This document shows, piece by piece, positions 19,078 to 26,036 of a DNA stretch of 26,036 nucleotides. This DNA comes from a virus. The stretch lies in the IMG/VR virus record IMGVR_UViG_3300044630_002352, positions 1 to 26,036 of that record, one strand, 5' to 3'. How positions within the stretch are numbered: the first letter of the stretch is position 1; each line of letters opens with the position of its first letter. The notes beneath the pieces were generated by a model. It did no database searches. It saw only the letters and a program-made list of their open reading frames with translations, and had not been told where the DNA came from. The position numbers and the translations under genes are program-made.

Positions 19078-21390
19078 ATGCCAATACAAAATGATTCTTT
19101 AAACCGTAAATTATACGATCTCTTGAATTCCCGCGGTTACAATCCAGTACCTAGAGACAGTGATGTTGCTAGTGCAGGAAAATCTGTGCCTCCGGAAGAA
19201 GCTGATGTATTCAAATTTACATTCACCCAAGGTGACAAAGAGATAGATGATGCTTGGGTATCCGTCGATGGTGCTCAAAATCTAACATTATACTATGACC
19301 AGGAACTAGCAAACAAAGCGTCCGAGAGAACACCCGGAACACAGTTTGATGATAGCTGGTACGGATTATTAAGACATTTGAAGAAGTGGGCCCATGCTCG
19401 TCAATTGAGCTTTAAATTAGAACCCAAAGAAAAAATTGACAGTGACATGTCACAAAGGACTTATATGAAGAAGAAAGAACAAATCGCAGAAGGATACTAT
19501 CCAATGGGCAAATCAGCAAGCTATAGTGACGCTGTACCTACAGTAAAGATTATCCTACAACATTCTCGCCAAATTCAAGAAGGTGAGCAGAGATATCGTA
19601 ATGTATCTAAGATTTTCTTAGAGAACACAGAAGGTGAAAGATTCCTTTCTCCTACAAATAAGCCCGGTCTTGCGCAAGTATATGCTCGCCATTTAGCAGA
19701 AGGTGGAATCCCTAACGATGATCGCTGGAATCACTTAAAGACTATCTGTGAAGAATACTCAAAGATGGCAGGATTCGTTCGTGCCGTTCGTGGCAATCAA
19801 TTCAATGAGTCAGCACAACGACTAGTTAACGAAGGATTGAATCACTATCAAACATTGCGTGAATCACTAAGCAAGTTGCGCGGCAGTCGTGGTTATAACA
19901 CATACTTTGAATCATGGACTCCTTCATTGATGGAGAACGAGGGTGATGAGCAAAATAATCTAAATGAATTGTTTGTACAAGAAACATTGGATCCTCGTAT
20001 CGAATCAGTAATGCCAATTCTTAATAAACTAAGCAAGAACTTAGGTGAGATGAAAGAAGTCAGTGAACTAGCTGAATGGGCAGATAGTTTAGTAGAAGCT
20101 CCTGGTGCAGAAACATTGGCTCACAATCAAGCAACAGAAAAGTCTAGACTAGATGCATTTGATTTAGATGAAACTGATGGCGGACAACAAGCATTGAATC
20201 CAGTTGGAATCCCTGAAGAAGATGAGTTAGTGCAGGAAGGTAAACCGAGCAAAACAGATTTAGCAATGGCATATCTAAAAGCAGTAGTCATGGCTCCTAC
20301 TGGAACACCAGAGAATGAAAGAATAAGAAATTGGCAAGAGAAGCTAGAAGACGAATTTGATATTGAAATGGACACCGCTACTCTTGCTCAAATGCTGCCA
20401 CAATTTGATAGTATGCTACAGGCAGGCAAACTTGATAAATTACAAAACCGAATGGCTTCTCGTGGCGAACTTGAAATAGGCGAGAGTCAGCACGGTGTAG
20501 AAGAAGGAATGTTAGATGGATCAGACGGGATTGATAGTCCGGTTGCTAGTGCTATTTTAAGAAGAATCTTAATGCAACGAACAGATTTGCTAGCAAAGCA
20601 CGGACCAGAAAAGGTTTCTAATGCAATCGGTGATGTTGCTGAGTTTGTTGGTGATGTTGACGAAATTGGTTCAAGTGATGTTAGTGGTTGGATTAAACAA
20701 ATTGAACAATCACTAAGTGGAGTTGACGAAGGTATCTTGGACACAGTCAAGAAAGTCGGCGGCAAAGTGTTAGATAAATTAGGTCACGGAAGTGACGAAG
20801 ATTTACTAAAAGACTTGCAAAAGAAAGCAGGAGTTCGTGGGCCAAATCACGGTAAGCCAAGCATGGCCCAATCTGATGTTGAGAAGCGCACCGATGAAGT
20901 TGACATGGGTCAAGCCGACAGTTCATTAAGAAATGAACCAAAACAAGATAATGGTAAAATGGATCACTTCACTGCATTAGGAAAAGCATCAAAGAAAATG
21001 GGACACGACCATTATATGGATGTACCTGATGACAAAATTGAAGCACTTAAAGCAATGGTTAAAAAATTCAGATCCGGTGAAGAAGTTGACGAAAGCGCAC
21101 TACAAGCATACTTAGGTGATAAGAAGTACGGTAAAAAAGGTATGGATAAATTACGCCAGGCTGGCCAAGACGATGCTAGCGAAAAGACAATGCAAAACAT
21201 TCGTGCTGAGTATAGCAGTAAAGAAGAACCTGTAAAAGAAGATGGACAATTCGCAGGTGATTTTGCAACAGGTGAAGCTGGTCAGTGGCGTAACAAAGGT
21301 CCTAAAGCAAACAAACCAGCAACAGTGGGTGATTTAGTTGGTGAAGGAAAAGAAGATTTGGCTGCAATGATGAGAATCGTTAACAGATAA
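19078..21390 (+). CDS. Large virion/prohead-type protein with repeated protease-like sites, 770 aa
   Basis: No enzyme motif is recognised. The protein is hydrophilic, acidic and largely helical. Residues 1-130 look globular (start MPIQNDSLNRKLYDLLNSRG). From there on, the motif [I/L/V]-x-E followed by G, A or S recurs: IAEG 136, IQEG 166, LAEG 206, VNEG 250, LVEA 338, VQEG 385, IGES 467, VEEG 474, VDEG 549 and VGEG 754. T4 prohead protease gp21 cuts after Glu in (L/I)-x-E, commonly before A/G/S. Two sites lie in near-repeats, GVEEGMLD (473-480) and GVDEGILD (548-555). I remember homologues directly after terminase in aquatic T4-like phages as hypotheticals. A prohead core or packaged polyprotein role is inference. 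Gene has no RBS. Confidence 0.75.
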   Translation: MPIQNDSLNRKLYDLLNSRGYNPVPRDSDVASAGKSVPPEEADVFKFTFTQGDKEIDDAWVSVDGAQNLTLYYDQELANKASERTPGTQFDDSWYGLLRHLKKWAHARQLSFKLEPKEKIDSDMSQRTYMKKKEQIAEGYYPMGKSASYSDAVPTVKIILQHSRQIQEGEQRYRNVSKIFLENTEGERFLSPTNKPGLAQVYARHLAEGGIPNDDRWNHLKTICEEYSKMAGFVRAVRGNQFNESAQRLVNEGLNHYQTLRESLSKLRGSRGYNTYFESWTPSLMENEGDEQNNLNELFVQETLDPRIESVMPILNKLSKNLGEMKEVSELAEWADSLVEAPGAETLAHNQATEKSRLDAFDLDETDGGQQALNPVGIPEEDELVQEGKPSKTDLAMAYLKAVVMAPTGTPENERIRNWQEKLEDEFDIEMDTATLAQMLPQFDSMLQAGKLDKLQNRMASRGELEIGESQHGVEEGMLDGSDGIDSPVASAILRRILMQRTDLLAKHGPEKVSNAIGDVAEFVGDVDEIGSSDVSGWIKQIEQSLSGVDEGILDTVKKVGGKVLDKLGHGSDEDLLKDLQKKAGVRGPNHGKPSMAQSDVEKRTDEVDMGQADSSLRNEPKQDNGKMDHFTALGKASKKMGHDHYMDVPDDKIEALKAMVKKFRSGEEVDESALQAYLGDKKYGKKGMDKLRQAGQDDASEKTMQNIRAEYSSKEEPVKEDGQFAGDFATGEAGQWRNKGPKANKPATVGDLVGEGKEDLAAMMRIVNR

Positions 21391-21400
21391 AAGGGTAAAT

Positions 21401-21425
21401 AAACCTCACTTAAAAGGTGAGGTTT
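21401..21425 (+). terminator. Hairpin ending the late terminase unit
   Basis: AAACCTCAC (21401-21409), loop TTAAAAG, GTGAGGTTT (21417-21425): a 9-bp perfect stem 10 nt after the 770-aa gene. Downstream T run is only TTT, but the A-rich left arm gives U-rich termination on the other strand as well, so it may be bidirectional. Confidence 0.65.
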
Positions 21426-21436
21426 ACCACATCCGG

Positions 21437-21449
21437 CATAAATACTATT
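21437..21449 (+). promoter_or_regulatory. T4-late-like promoter before the SSB gene
   Basis: CATAAATACTATT matches the T4 late consensus TATAAATACTATT at 12 of 13 positions. It overlaps the -35 of the sigma70 promoter at 21448. Confidence 0.6.
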
Positions 21450-21476
21450 GACATACTTGTAAGCGTTTGCTATACT
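21448..21476 (+). promoter_or_regulatory. Sigma70 promoter before the SSB gene
   Basis: TTGACA (21448-21453), 17-nt spacer, TATACT (21471-21476). The spacer and -10 contain a dyad: GTAAG 21459-21463 and CTTAC 21475-21479, with AGC-GTTT-GCT inside, a possible operator. The leader to ATG 21552 is about 70 nt, long enough for autoregulation of an SSB. Confidence 0.75.
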
Positions 21477-21551
21477 TACATCTATGTTAGACACTAATAG
21501 GTAGTGTCGAATATTAAACGAGACCATCTCAATTTTATAAGGAAATATATC

Positions 21552-22550
21552 ATGGCATCATTAGCAGAAATCCGCGCTCGTATCGCAGCGCAAGAAAACA
21601 AGCAACAAAAGGGAGCATCAGGCTCTCAATCTGATAACTCAATCTATCCCCACTGGAATATGGACGAAGGCACTATTGCTAGTGTTCGTTTTTTGCCAGA
21701 CGCTAATTCTAGCAACACTTTCTTCTGGGTAGAACGCCAGATCATCAAACTTCCATTCAACGGTGTTAAGGGTGATCCTAATATCAAACAAGTTCAAGTA
21801 CAAGTTCCGTGCGTAGAAATGTACGGTGACAACTGCCCTATCTTGGCAGAAGTTCGTCCTTGGTACAAAGATGAGTCATTGAAAGAAATGGCTAATAAGT
21901 ATTGGAAGAAGCGTAGTTATCTATTCCAAGGTTTTGTTCGTCAAAACCCAATTGGTGATGACAAGACACCTGCGAACCCTATTCGTAGATTCATCATCAG
22001 CCCGCAAATCTTTACTATCATCAAGTCAAGCTTGATGGATCCTGAAATGGAAGAATTGCCAACTGACTATATGCGTGGTCTTGACTTCAACGTCAAGAAG
22101 ACAAGCAAAGGTGGTTATGCAGACTATTCTACTTCAACATGGGCTCGTAAAGAATCTGCTCTTACAGAAGCAGAACAGTTAGCAATTGAATCACACGGTC
22201 TTTACAATCTAGCCGACTTCTTGCCTAAGAAGCCAAGTGAGGCCGAATTGCGTGTCATCAAAGAAATGTTTGAGGCATCAGTGGATGGTCAACCTTACGA
22301 CAATGAGCGTTGGGGTCAGTACTATCGTCCATATGGTCTAGAGGCTCCTGCAGGAGCTACAGCTGGAACAACTGCGACTACTACAACTAGCGCACCTGTA
22401 GCAACTCCCGTAGCAGAAACTTCTACACCACCTTGGAATGATGAACCTGAAGCATCTTCACAACCTGTACAAGTTCCAAAGACTGCACCAGCATCAAGTG
22501 ACAAAGCACAAGACATCCTAGCGATGATTCGTGCAAGACAAAAATCTTAA
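21552..22550 (+). CDS. gp32-like single-stranded DNA-binding protein, 332 aa
   Basis: ATG 21552 has AAGGAAA upstream; an earlier frame start at 21504 has none. The N-terminus MASLAEIRARIAAQENKQQ is a basic helix like the gp32 B domain used for cooperative binding. Then SIYPHWNMDEGTIASVRFLP, NTFFWVERQIIKLPFNGV and CVEMYGDNCPI form the OB-fold core typical of gp32 of T4-like phages; only two Cys are visible in the zinc-subdomain region, so the T4 His-Cys3 site may be changed or lost. The C-terminal 90 residues are a low-complexity Ala/Thr/Pro linker (TTATTTTSAPVATPVAETS) then an acidic patch and a final helix DKAQDILAMIRARQ, likely a protein-docking tail. It precedes UvsX and UvsY, its partners in T4 recombination. 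Confidence 0.88.
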   Translation: MASLAEIRARIAAQENKQQKGASGSQSDNSIYPHWNMDEGTIASVRFLPDANSSNTFFWVERQIIKLPFNGVKGDPNIKQVQVQVPCVEMYGDNCPILAEVRPWYKDESLKEMANKYWKKRSYLFQGFVRQNPIGDDKTPANPIRRFIISPQIFTIIKSSLMDPEMEELPTDYMRGLDFNVKKTSKGGYADYSTSTWARKESALTEAEQLAIESHGLYNLADFLPKKPSEAELRVIKEMFEASVDGQPYDNERWGQYYRPYGLEAPAGATAGTTATTTTSAPVATPVAETSTPPWNDEPEASSQPVQVPKTAPASSDKAQDILAMIRARQKS

Positions 22551-22558
22551 TGGAATCA

Positions 22559-22576
22559 GGGGAGCATTCGCTCCCC
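22559..22576 (+). other. Hairpin after the SSB gene
   Basis: GGGGAGC (22559-22565), loop ATTC, GCTCCCC (22570-22576), followed by TTCC. A 7-bp GC-rich stem without a T run, more likely an mRNA 3'-end stabiliser or partial terminator than a full terminator. The next RBS starts 4 nt later. Confidence 0.55.
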
Positions 22577-22593
22577 TTCCAAAGGAGAACAAA

Positions 22594-22842
22594 ATGACAC
22601 TACCAGACGAAAGATACCGTGCCCTCAAGCAAGGTAAAAAGCTATTAGAAGAACTATGTGACCCAGGGCGTACACCAAGAGTTCCTTCATTAGTTAGAGA
22701 TAGGGCAAGGGGCGTCCTTAGACATTATCCTAGTGATTATGAATTGGAAAGAATTGCGGACAATTGTCCAGAGTTCCTTGACAAAATCTCATTTGCTGAT
22801 AGAATGTATATGAACACCTCACAAAAAGTAACAGGAGAATAA
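22594..22842 (+). CDS. BPSL0761-family protein, 82 aa
   Basis: RBS AAAGGAG (22581-22587) and ATG 22594 decide the start. The sequence MTLPDERYRALKQGKKLLEEL and RDRARGVLRHYPSDYELERIA match the signature of the BPSL0761 family, short helical proteins common in Burkholderia, Pseudomonas and relatives and in some phages (T.PDER..A..Q....L..L...R..AR..LRHYP). No function is known. Here it lies between the SSB and UvsX genes, so a link to DNA metabolism or replication-associated timing is possible by position. Its presence supports a proteobacterial host. Confidence 0.8.
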   Translation: MTLPDERYRALKQGKKLLEELCDPGRTPRVPSLVRDRARGVLRHYPSDYELERIADNCPEFLDKISFADRMYMNTSQKVTGE

Positions 22843-22843
22843 A

Positions 22844-23038
22844 ATGACAAAAAAATTAACTAAATTAGCAAAAGTAAATGATTCAATTACACTTAACCGT
22901 TATGACAATGGTTGGATGGTTGAAGTAGGTGGTCGTGATGAAGAAAGTGATTGGAAGACTAGCAAAGTAATGTGCAACACCGAAGAAGAATTGCTTGCAA
23001 TTGTTAAAGAGTGGAACGCTATGGAGTTGGATAACTAA
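22844..23038 (+). CDS. Unknown protein, 64 aa
   Basis: ATG 22844 follows the previous stop by 1 nt and has CAGGAGA within the end of the previous gene as RBS. The protein begins MTKKLTKLAKVNDSITLNRY and continues as a small beta-rich fold (NGWMVEVGGRDEESDWKTSK) with a C-terminal helix (EEELLAIVKEWNAME). The style, a DNGWMVEV...W....F/C..L.EL pattern, is common in short phage proteins without known function. It ends one base before the UvsX start. Confidence 0.7.
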   Translation: MTKKLTKLAKVNDSITLNRYDNGWMVEVGGRDEESDWKTSKVMCNTEEELLAIVKEWNAMELDN

Positions 23039-23039
23039 T

Positions 23040-24110
23040 ATGGCAAAACCTTTTGATATTAGTAAGTTCCGCAAGGACATTACAAAAAGTATTGAAGGTC
23101 TATCAATTGGATTTAACGATCCTACTGATTGGATCTCAACTGGTAACTATGCTCTCAATTATCTCATTAGTGGCGATTTTAATAAAGGCGTACCTCTTGG
23201 TAAAGTTACTGTCTTTGCTGGAGAGTCAGGATCAGGCAAATCATTCATCTGCTCAGGAAACTTAGTACGTCATGCACAACAACAAGGCATCTATGTAGTC
23301 TTGATTGACTCAGAGAACGCATTGGACGAAGCATGGCTTCATGCTTTGGGTGTGTCAACCGCAGAAGACAAACTGTTGAAGTTGAACATGGCTATGATTG
23401 ATGACGTTGCTAAAACAATTAGCGAATTCGTAAAAGGTTACAAAGCACTGGCAGAAGAAGATCGTCCTAAGGTTTTGTTTGTAGTTGACTCACTAGGTAT
23501 GTTGTTAACACCCACTGACGTTAATCAGTTTGAAGCAGGTGATATGAAGGGTGACATGGGTCGTAAGCCTAAAGCACTTGCCGCACTTGTTCGTAACTGT
23601 GTTAACATGTTTGGTAGTTTAGGCATCGGTATGGTTGCAACTAATCATACATACGCAAGTCAAGACATGTTCGATCCTGATGATAAAGTATCAGGTGGTC
23701 AAGGTTTCGTTTACGCATCTAGTATTTTAGTTGCTATGAAGAAATTGAAACTGAAAGAAGACGAAGATGGTAACAAGATTAGTGATGTACGTGGTATTCG
23801 TGCCGCATGTAAAATCATGAAAACTCGTTATGCTAAACCTTTCGAATCAGTGCAAGTTAAGATTCCATACGAAACAGGTATGAGTCCATACTCAGGTATG
23901 CTTGATATGATTGAAAAAGCAGAAATGGTTAAGAAAGAAGGCAACAGCCTAGTCTATACCACACTTGATGGTGAAATCATTAAGAAGTTTCGTAAAGCAT
24001 GGGAAGCAAATACTGACGGATGCTTGGACAAAGTTATGGCCGAGTATGCTGAAAAAACTAAATCAACGATAAGTACTGTATCTAACATAGGAGAGGAAGA
24101 TACAGAATGA
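23040..24110 (+). CDS. uvsX: UvsX-like RecA/RAD51 recombinase, 356 aa
   Basis: ATG 23040 begins MAKPFDISKFRKDITKSIEG; an upstream frame start at 22995 lies in the previous gene. Walker A GESGSGKS is at 61-68, preceded by VPLGKVTVFA; the catalytic acidic residue follows in VVLIDSENALDE; Walker B KVLFVVDSLGML has Asp150; then GDMGRKPKALAALVRNCVN and MVATNHTYASQDMF (L1/L2 region) and GGQGFVYASSILVAMKKLK. Length and motif order match T4 UvsX (391 aa). It catalyses strand exchange in recombination-dependent replication together with UvsY (24356) and the gp32-like SSB (21552). It overlaps the following small gene by 4 nt (ATGA). Confidence 0.95.
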   Translation: MAKPFDISKFRKDITKSIEGLSIGFNDPTDWISTGNYALNYLISGDFNKGVPLGKVTVFAGESGSGKSFICSGNLVRHAQQQGIYVVLIDSENALDEAWLHALGVSTAEDKLLKLNMAMIDDVAKTISEFVKGYKALAEEDRPKVLFVVDSLGMLLTPTDVNQFEAGDMKGDMGRKPKALAALVRNCVNMFGSLGIGMVATNHTYASQDMFDPDDKVSGGQGFVYASSILVAMKKLKLKEDEDGNKISDVRGIRAACKIMKTRYAKPFESVQVKIPYETGMSPYSGMLDMIEKAEMVKKEGNSLVYTTLDGEIIKKFRKAWEANTDGCLDKVMAEYAEKTKSTISTVSNIGEEDTE

Positions 24111-24352
24111 GTTTAGATTTCGTAGCAGAAGTATGGGATGCCCTAAGAAGTCACATAGACTTTAATGAAAGAAAAGATGCTGCCGATACCCTTGTCAATC
24201 TTTTGATTGACAGTGGACATGATGCAGATGACATTAAAGAATCTTTCAGAGGCGATAAAGATATCGGTAGTGCATTAAAGTTTTACAGAGAACAACATGA
24301 AACCGAAGAGGAATACGAAGAATTTGATGACGAAGAAGACGATGATTGGTAA
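24107..24352 (+). CDS. Unknown protein with acidic tail, 81 aa
   Basis: Starts with an ATGA overlap on uvsX. The first 60 residues are helical (MSLDFVAEVWDALRSHIDF, then DAADTLVNLLIDSGHDADDIK), and the last 18 are almost all Glu/Asp (EEEYEEFDDEEDDDW). An acidic tail of this kind can bind basic surfaces such as SSB-binding sites or mimic DNA. I remember similar proteins between uvsX and uvsY in T4-like phages of aquatic bacteria, uncharacterised. The position suggests a part in recombination or replication control. Confidence 0.75.
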   Translation: MSLDFVAEVWDALRSHIDFNERKDAADTLVNLLIDSGHDADDIKESFRGDKDIGSALKFYREQHETEEEYEEFDDEEDDDW

Positions 24353-24355
24353 TTA

Positions 24356-24814
24356 ATGAACTGGTACACTAAAATATCGCAGGATCTATCTGAGATACCC
24401 GATTTTATTACGCACTATGAATCGGAACTAGTTGATGCTAAGAAAGAGGTAAAAATCTATGGCAATGTTGAAAAGAACATTGCCAATTTACCCGGTGTCA
24501 CCGAACATAGATTTAATCAACTACAAGAGATAGAAGCGGTACTAAACTATCTCAACATTAGACTTAGACAGATTCGCCGAAAACATTTTCAAAAATACTT
24601 AGAAGCGTATAATAGAGCATTGACTAGCCGCGATGCTGAAAAATATGTTGACGGTGAATCAGAAGTCATAGACTTTGAAATTTTAATCAACGAAGTTGCA
24701 CTATTGCGAAATCGTTGGTTGGGTATTCTTAAAGGTTTAGAAGCCAAGCAATGGCAGATGGGACATATTGTTCGTTTGCGCACTGCAGGCATGGAAGATA
24801 TAACAGTAGGATAA
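24356..24814 (+). CDS. uvsY: UvsY-like recombination mediator, 152 aa
   Basis: ATG 24356 follows the previous stop by 3 nt. The helical protein (MNWYTKISQDLSEIPDFIT) has IRRKHFQKYLEAYNRALTSRDAEKYVDG in the middle and ALLRNRWLGILKGLEAKQWQ near the end, which match the UvsY pattern in T4-like phages (basic helix, ..RD.EKY.DG, then a conserved LxxxxLxxLxxxxWxxGHI region). UvsY (137 aa in T4) loads UvsX on gp32-coated single strands as a hexamer. Length, position after uvsX and motif order make this the most likely assignment, though the sequences of this family diverge. Confidence 0.8.
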   Translation: MNWYTKISQDLSEIPDFITHYESELVDAKKEVKIYGNVEKNIANLPGVTEHRFNQLQEIEAVLNYLNIRLRQIRRKHFQKYLEAYNRALTSRDAEKYVDGESEVIDFEILINEVALLRNRWLGILKGLEAKQWQMGHIVRLRTAGMEDITVG

Positions 24815-24817
24815 TAA

Positions 24818-25630
24818 ATGTCAAAAGTATTTTCAAATCAAGCATTATCAATCGGAGCACTAGGTGCACAAGGTCAAGTATTCTCATTAGGTAATCTAAG
24901 TACTATTACTACCGGTATCAACGGATTTTTTAATGCTGATGAGTATAGCATGGTCACAAATTCCACTAATATCAAGAAGTACGAAATTATTGAAACCACC
25001 GAAGACCTATTGGCATTAAGTTGCACTTGGTATAGAATCAGACAATCTAAACATACACTTCAACCGCATGTTTCTAGTCTACTATCAGAAAATTTATTTA
25101 GACACGTGACACCGGAAGATCGTACTAAGGCAGAAGAAGTACGTGATTACTATAGTAAGAAGTTTATGGTCATGGCATTGAAAGATCAACGTCTAACTCA
25201 GTTTCGTCAAGACTTGAAAGACTATCTAGTAGGTGATTCAAAGAAATTCACTGAGAAGACTGTGCCAATGGTTTATCGATTGCCTGAGTTTCATGCACAT
25301 GATGTTGAGTTTGACATTATCAAGCGTGACTTTGAGAAAGATATTCCTGAGTTCAACACATTAACTCGTAAAACAATTAACAAGTCTGTGCGACTTACCC
25401 CGATCAAAGGATTCAAAAAGAATAGCAAGACCCGAGGTAAGTTTACTGAGTACTGGTTGAAAGATTCTAAGAATCGTGCTTATCGTTTTGGCATTACCGC
25501 TACCAACCCATTGATTGGCTTATGGGATGTGCAATTCAACAATGGCGACATGGTTCTTAACTTGAACATACAAGCCAGCTGCCGAGATGAACTACAGTAC
25601 TTCAACATTGGGTCAATCCTAGAAGGTTGA
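24818..25630 (+). CDS. Unknown phage protein, 270 aa
   Basis: ATG 24818 comes 3 nt after uvsY. N-terminal residues 1-40 are Gly/Ser/Leu-rich and uncharged (SNQALSIGALGAQGQVFSLG), then a globular charged part follows (KKYEIIETTEDLLALSCTWY, ENLFRHVTPEDRTKAEEVRDYYSK, GKFTEYWLKDSKNRAYRFGI). No recognised fold, membrane segment or catalytic motif. Location in the recombination operon suggests DNA metabolism, but a virion role cannot be excluded. Its stop TGA (25628-25630) lies inside the -35 box of the next promoter. Confidence 0.75.
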   Translation: MSKVFSNQALSIGALGAQGQVFSLGNLSTITTGINGFFNADEYSMVTNSTNIKKYEIIETTEDLLALSCTWYRIRQSKHTLQPHVSSLLSENLFRHVTPEDRTKAEEVRDYYSKKFMVMALKDQRLTQFRQDLKDYLVGDSKKFTEKTVPMVYRLPEFHAHDVEFDIIKRDFEKDIPEFNTLTRKTINKSVRLTPIKGFKKNSKTRGKFTEYWLKDSKNRAYRFGITATNPLIGLWDVQFNNGDMVLNLNIQASCRDELQYFNIGSILEG

Positions 25631-25655
25631 CAATAAATGGATTTGGGCATATAAT
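25627..25655 (+). promoter_or_regulatory. Sigma70 promoter, early family
   Basis: TTGACA (25627-25632) + ATAAATGGATTTGGGCA, 17-nt spacer, TATAAT (25650-25655). Almost identical to 2709 and 3180, over 22 kb away. Confidence 0.92.
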
Positions 25656-25685
25656 ACATGTATAGATTGATTAAAGGAGTCTTAC

Positions 25686-25928
25686 ATGGTTATCAAGCGT
25701 TTCAAGCAAACCCAAAAGTTTCGTGTTATCGTTGGTCAAGCATGTTTCTATGCTACAGTAAAACAGATTCGCAACGGTGTCGGTGACTTTGCTAAGTGCA
25801 ATGCAGCCACTCAAAAGGCTCTGGATGCACTAGAATTCACCCGCTCAGGTACTGGTATTGCTGACCAATGTGCTACTGGCCTCGCTGGTACCTGGGAAGG
25901 TCTGCAAGTCCAACTGACACTGGCTTGA
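25686..25928 (+). CDS. Unknown early protein, 80 aa
   Basis: Own promoter at 25627, RBS AAAGGAG (25673-25679) and ATG 25686. The protein starts MVIKRFKQTQKFRVIVGQACF and has a basic N-terminus, then VKQIRNGVGDFAKCNAATQKALDALEFTRSG and a Thr/Gly/Leu-rich end (GLAGTWEGLQVQLTLA). Three Cys are present. No motif or known family. Codon use is like the other early genes. Typical of a small phage early protein with its own strong promoter. Confidence 0.75.
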   Translation: MVIKRFKQTQKFRVIVGQACFYATVKQIRNGVGDFAKCNAATQKALDALEFTRSGTGIADQCATGLAGTWEGLQVQLTLA

Positions 25929-25932
25929 AAAT

Positions 25933-25961
25933 TTGACAATAAATGGTTTTGGGTATATAAT
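25933..25961 (+). promoter_or_regulatory. Sigma70 promoter, early family
   Basis: TTGACA (25933-25938) + ATAAATGGTTTTGGGTA, 17-nt spacer, TATAAT (25956-25961), before the last gene. Confidence 0.92.
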
Positions 25962-25989
25962 AGAGTCTTATTCAGTTGAAAGGGTCTTT

Positions 25990-26036
25990 ATGTCTTACAT
26001 CGTTTTCAAGCACAACAAAGAGTTCGGTCCTCGCAA
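25990..26036 (+). CDS. Start of an unknown early protein (partial)
   Basis: RBS AAAGGG (25979-25983) and ATG 25990 open a frame that runs off the window after 15 codons: MSYIVFKHNKEFGPR. The promoter at 25933 makes it a likely real early gene. No more can be said from 15 residues. Confidence 0.7.
   Translation, partial: MSYIVFKHNKEFGPR

Noticed and set aside
22322-22516. Minus-strand frame in the SSB tail
   Set aside because: Low-complexity Ala/Thr/Pro linker read backwards gives a Val/Ala-rich false protein.
1-26036. CRISPR array, insertion sequence or transposase
   Set aside because: No regularly spaced direct repeats, no terminal inverted repeats with a transposase frame, and no such proteins seen. 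The repeated elements are promoters and terminators.

Overview
The window reads as part of the genome of a large T4-like (Straboviridae/Kyanoviridae-type) lytic myovirus. It carries a gp17-type terminase large subunit, a gp32-like single-strand binding protein, UvsX and UvsY recombination proteins, dihydrofolate reductase, thymidylate synthase, many short overlapping genes all on the + strand, and T4-late-like TAAATA(C) boxes beside strong sigma70 promoters. A Burkholderiales-style porin, a BPSL0761-family protein and a beta/gamma-proteobacterial style tmRNA tag suggest a betaproteobacterial host. That host call is inference; no strictly host-chromosomal gene is visible.

Layout. (1) 1-1150: the 3' end of a Bax-inhibitor-1/YccA gene, three tiny genes (a one-TM protein, a Bfd-like 2Fe-2S protein and a 24-residue membrane peptide), then what appears to be a circularly permuted, two-piece tmRNA. 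Its acceptor half (T arm, acceptor strand, encoded CCA) lies at ~460-525 and its coding half (GG..TTCGAC start, tag ANDSQFALAA) at 908-~1127, followed by a terminator. The whole 382-nt interval between the halves is one GNAT-like gene, starting 12 nt after the CCA and stopping 1 nt before the coding half. This is the most striking feature. (2) 1150-2214: a secreted porin with a structured leader and its own terminator. (3) 2220-7740: short early-type genes behind near-identical sigma70 promoters, including a zinc metallopeptidase, a MoxR AAA+ ATPase and a matching HExxH + VWA protein. (4) 7790-14391: DHFR fused to a large unknown domain, thymidylate synthase, an Asp/Asn-hydroxylase-like protein, an epimerase/dehydratase and a DegT-type aminotransferase. 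(5) 14396-21390: late-type genes: a putative spanin set with two lipoproteins, a virion-type protein, two tandem paralogues with T4 capsid-targeting-like N-termini, a methyltransferase, terminase and a 770-residue protein rich in prohead-protease-like sites. (6) 21437-25630: gp32-like SSB, BPSL0761 protein, UvsX, UvsY and neighbours. (7) 25627-end: two more early genes, each with the same promoter type.

How it works together (inference): early sigma70 promoters drive takeover genes and the MoxR/VWA module; nucleotide and recombination genes support replication and repair; late boxes drive packaging, head and lysis genes; the permuted tmRNA could supply ribosome rescue while host mRNA is being destroyed. 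Functions are assigned from visible motifs and remembered family features only; no database search was run.
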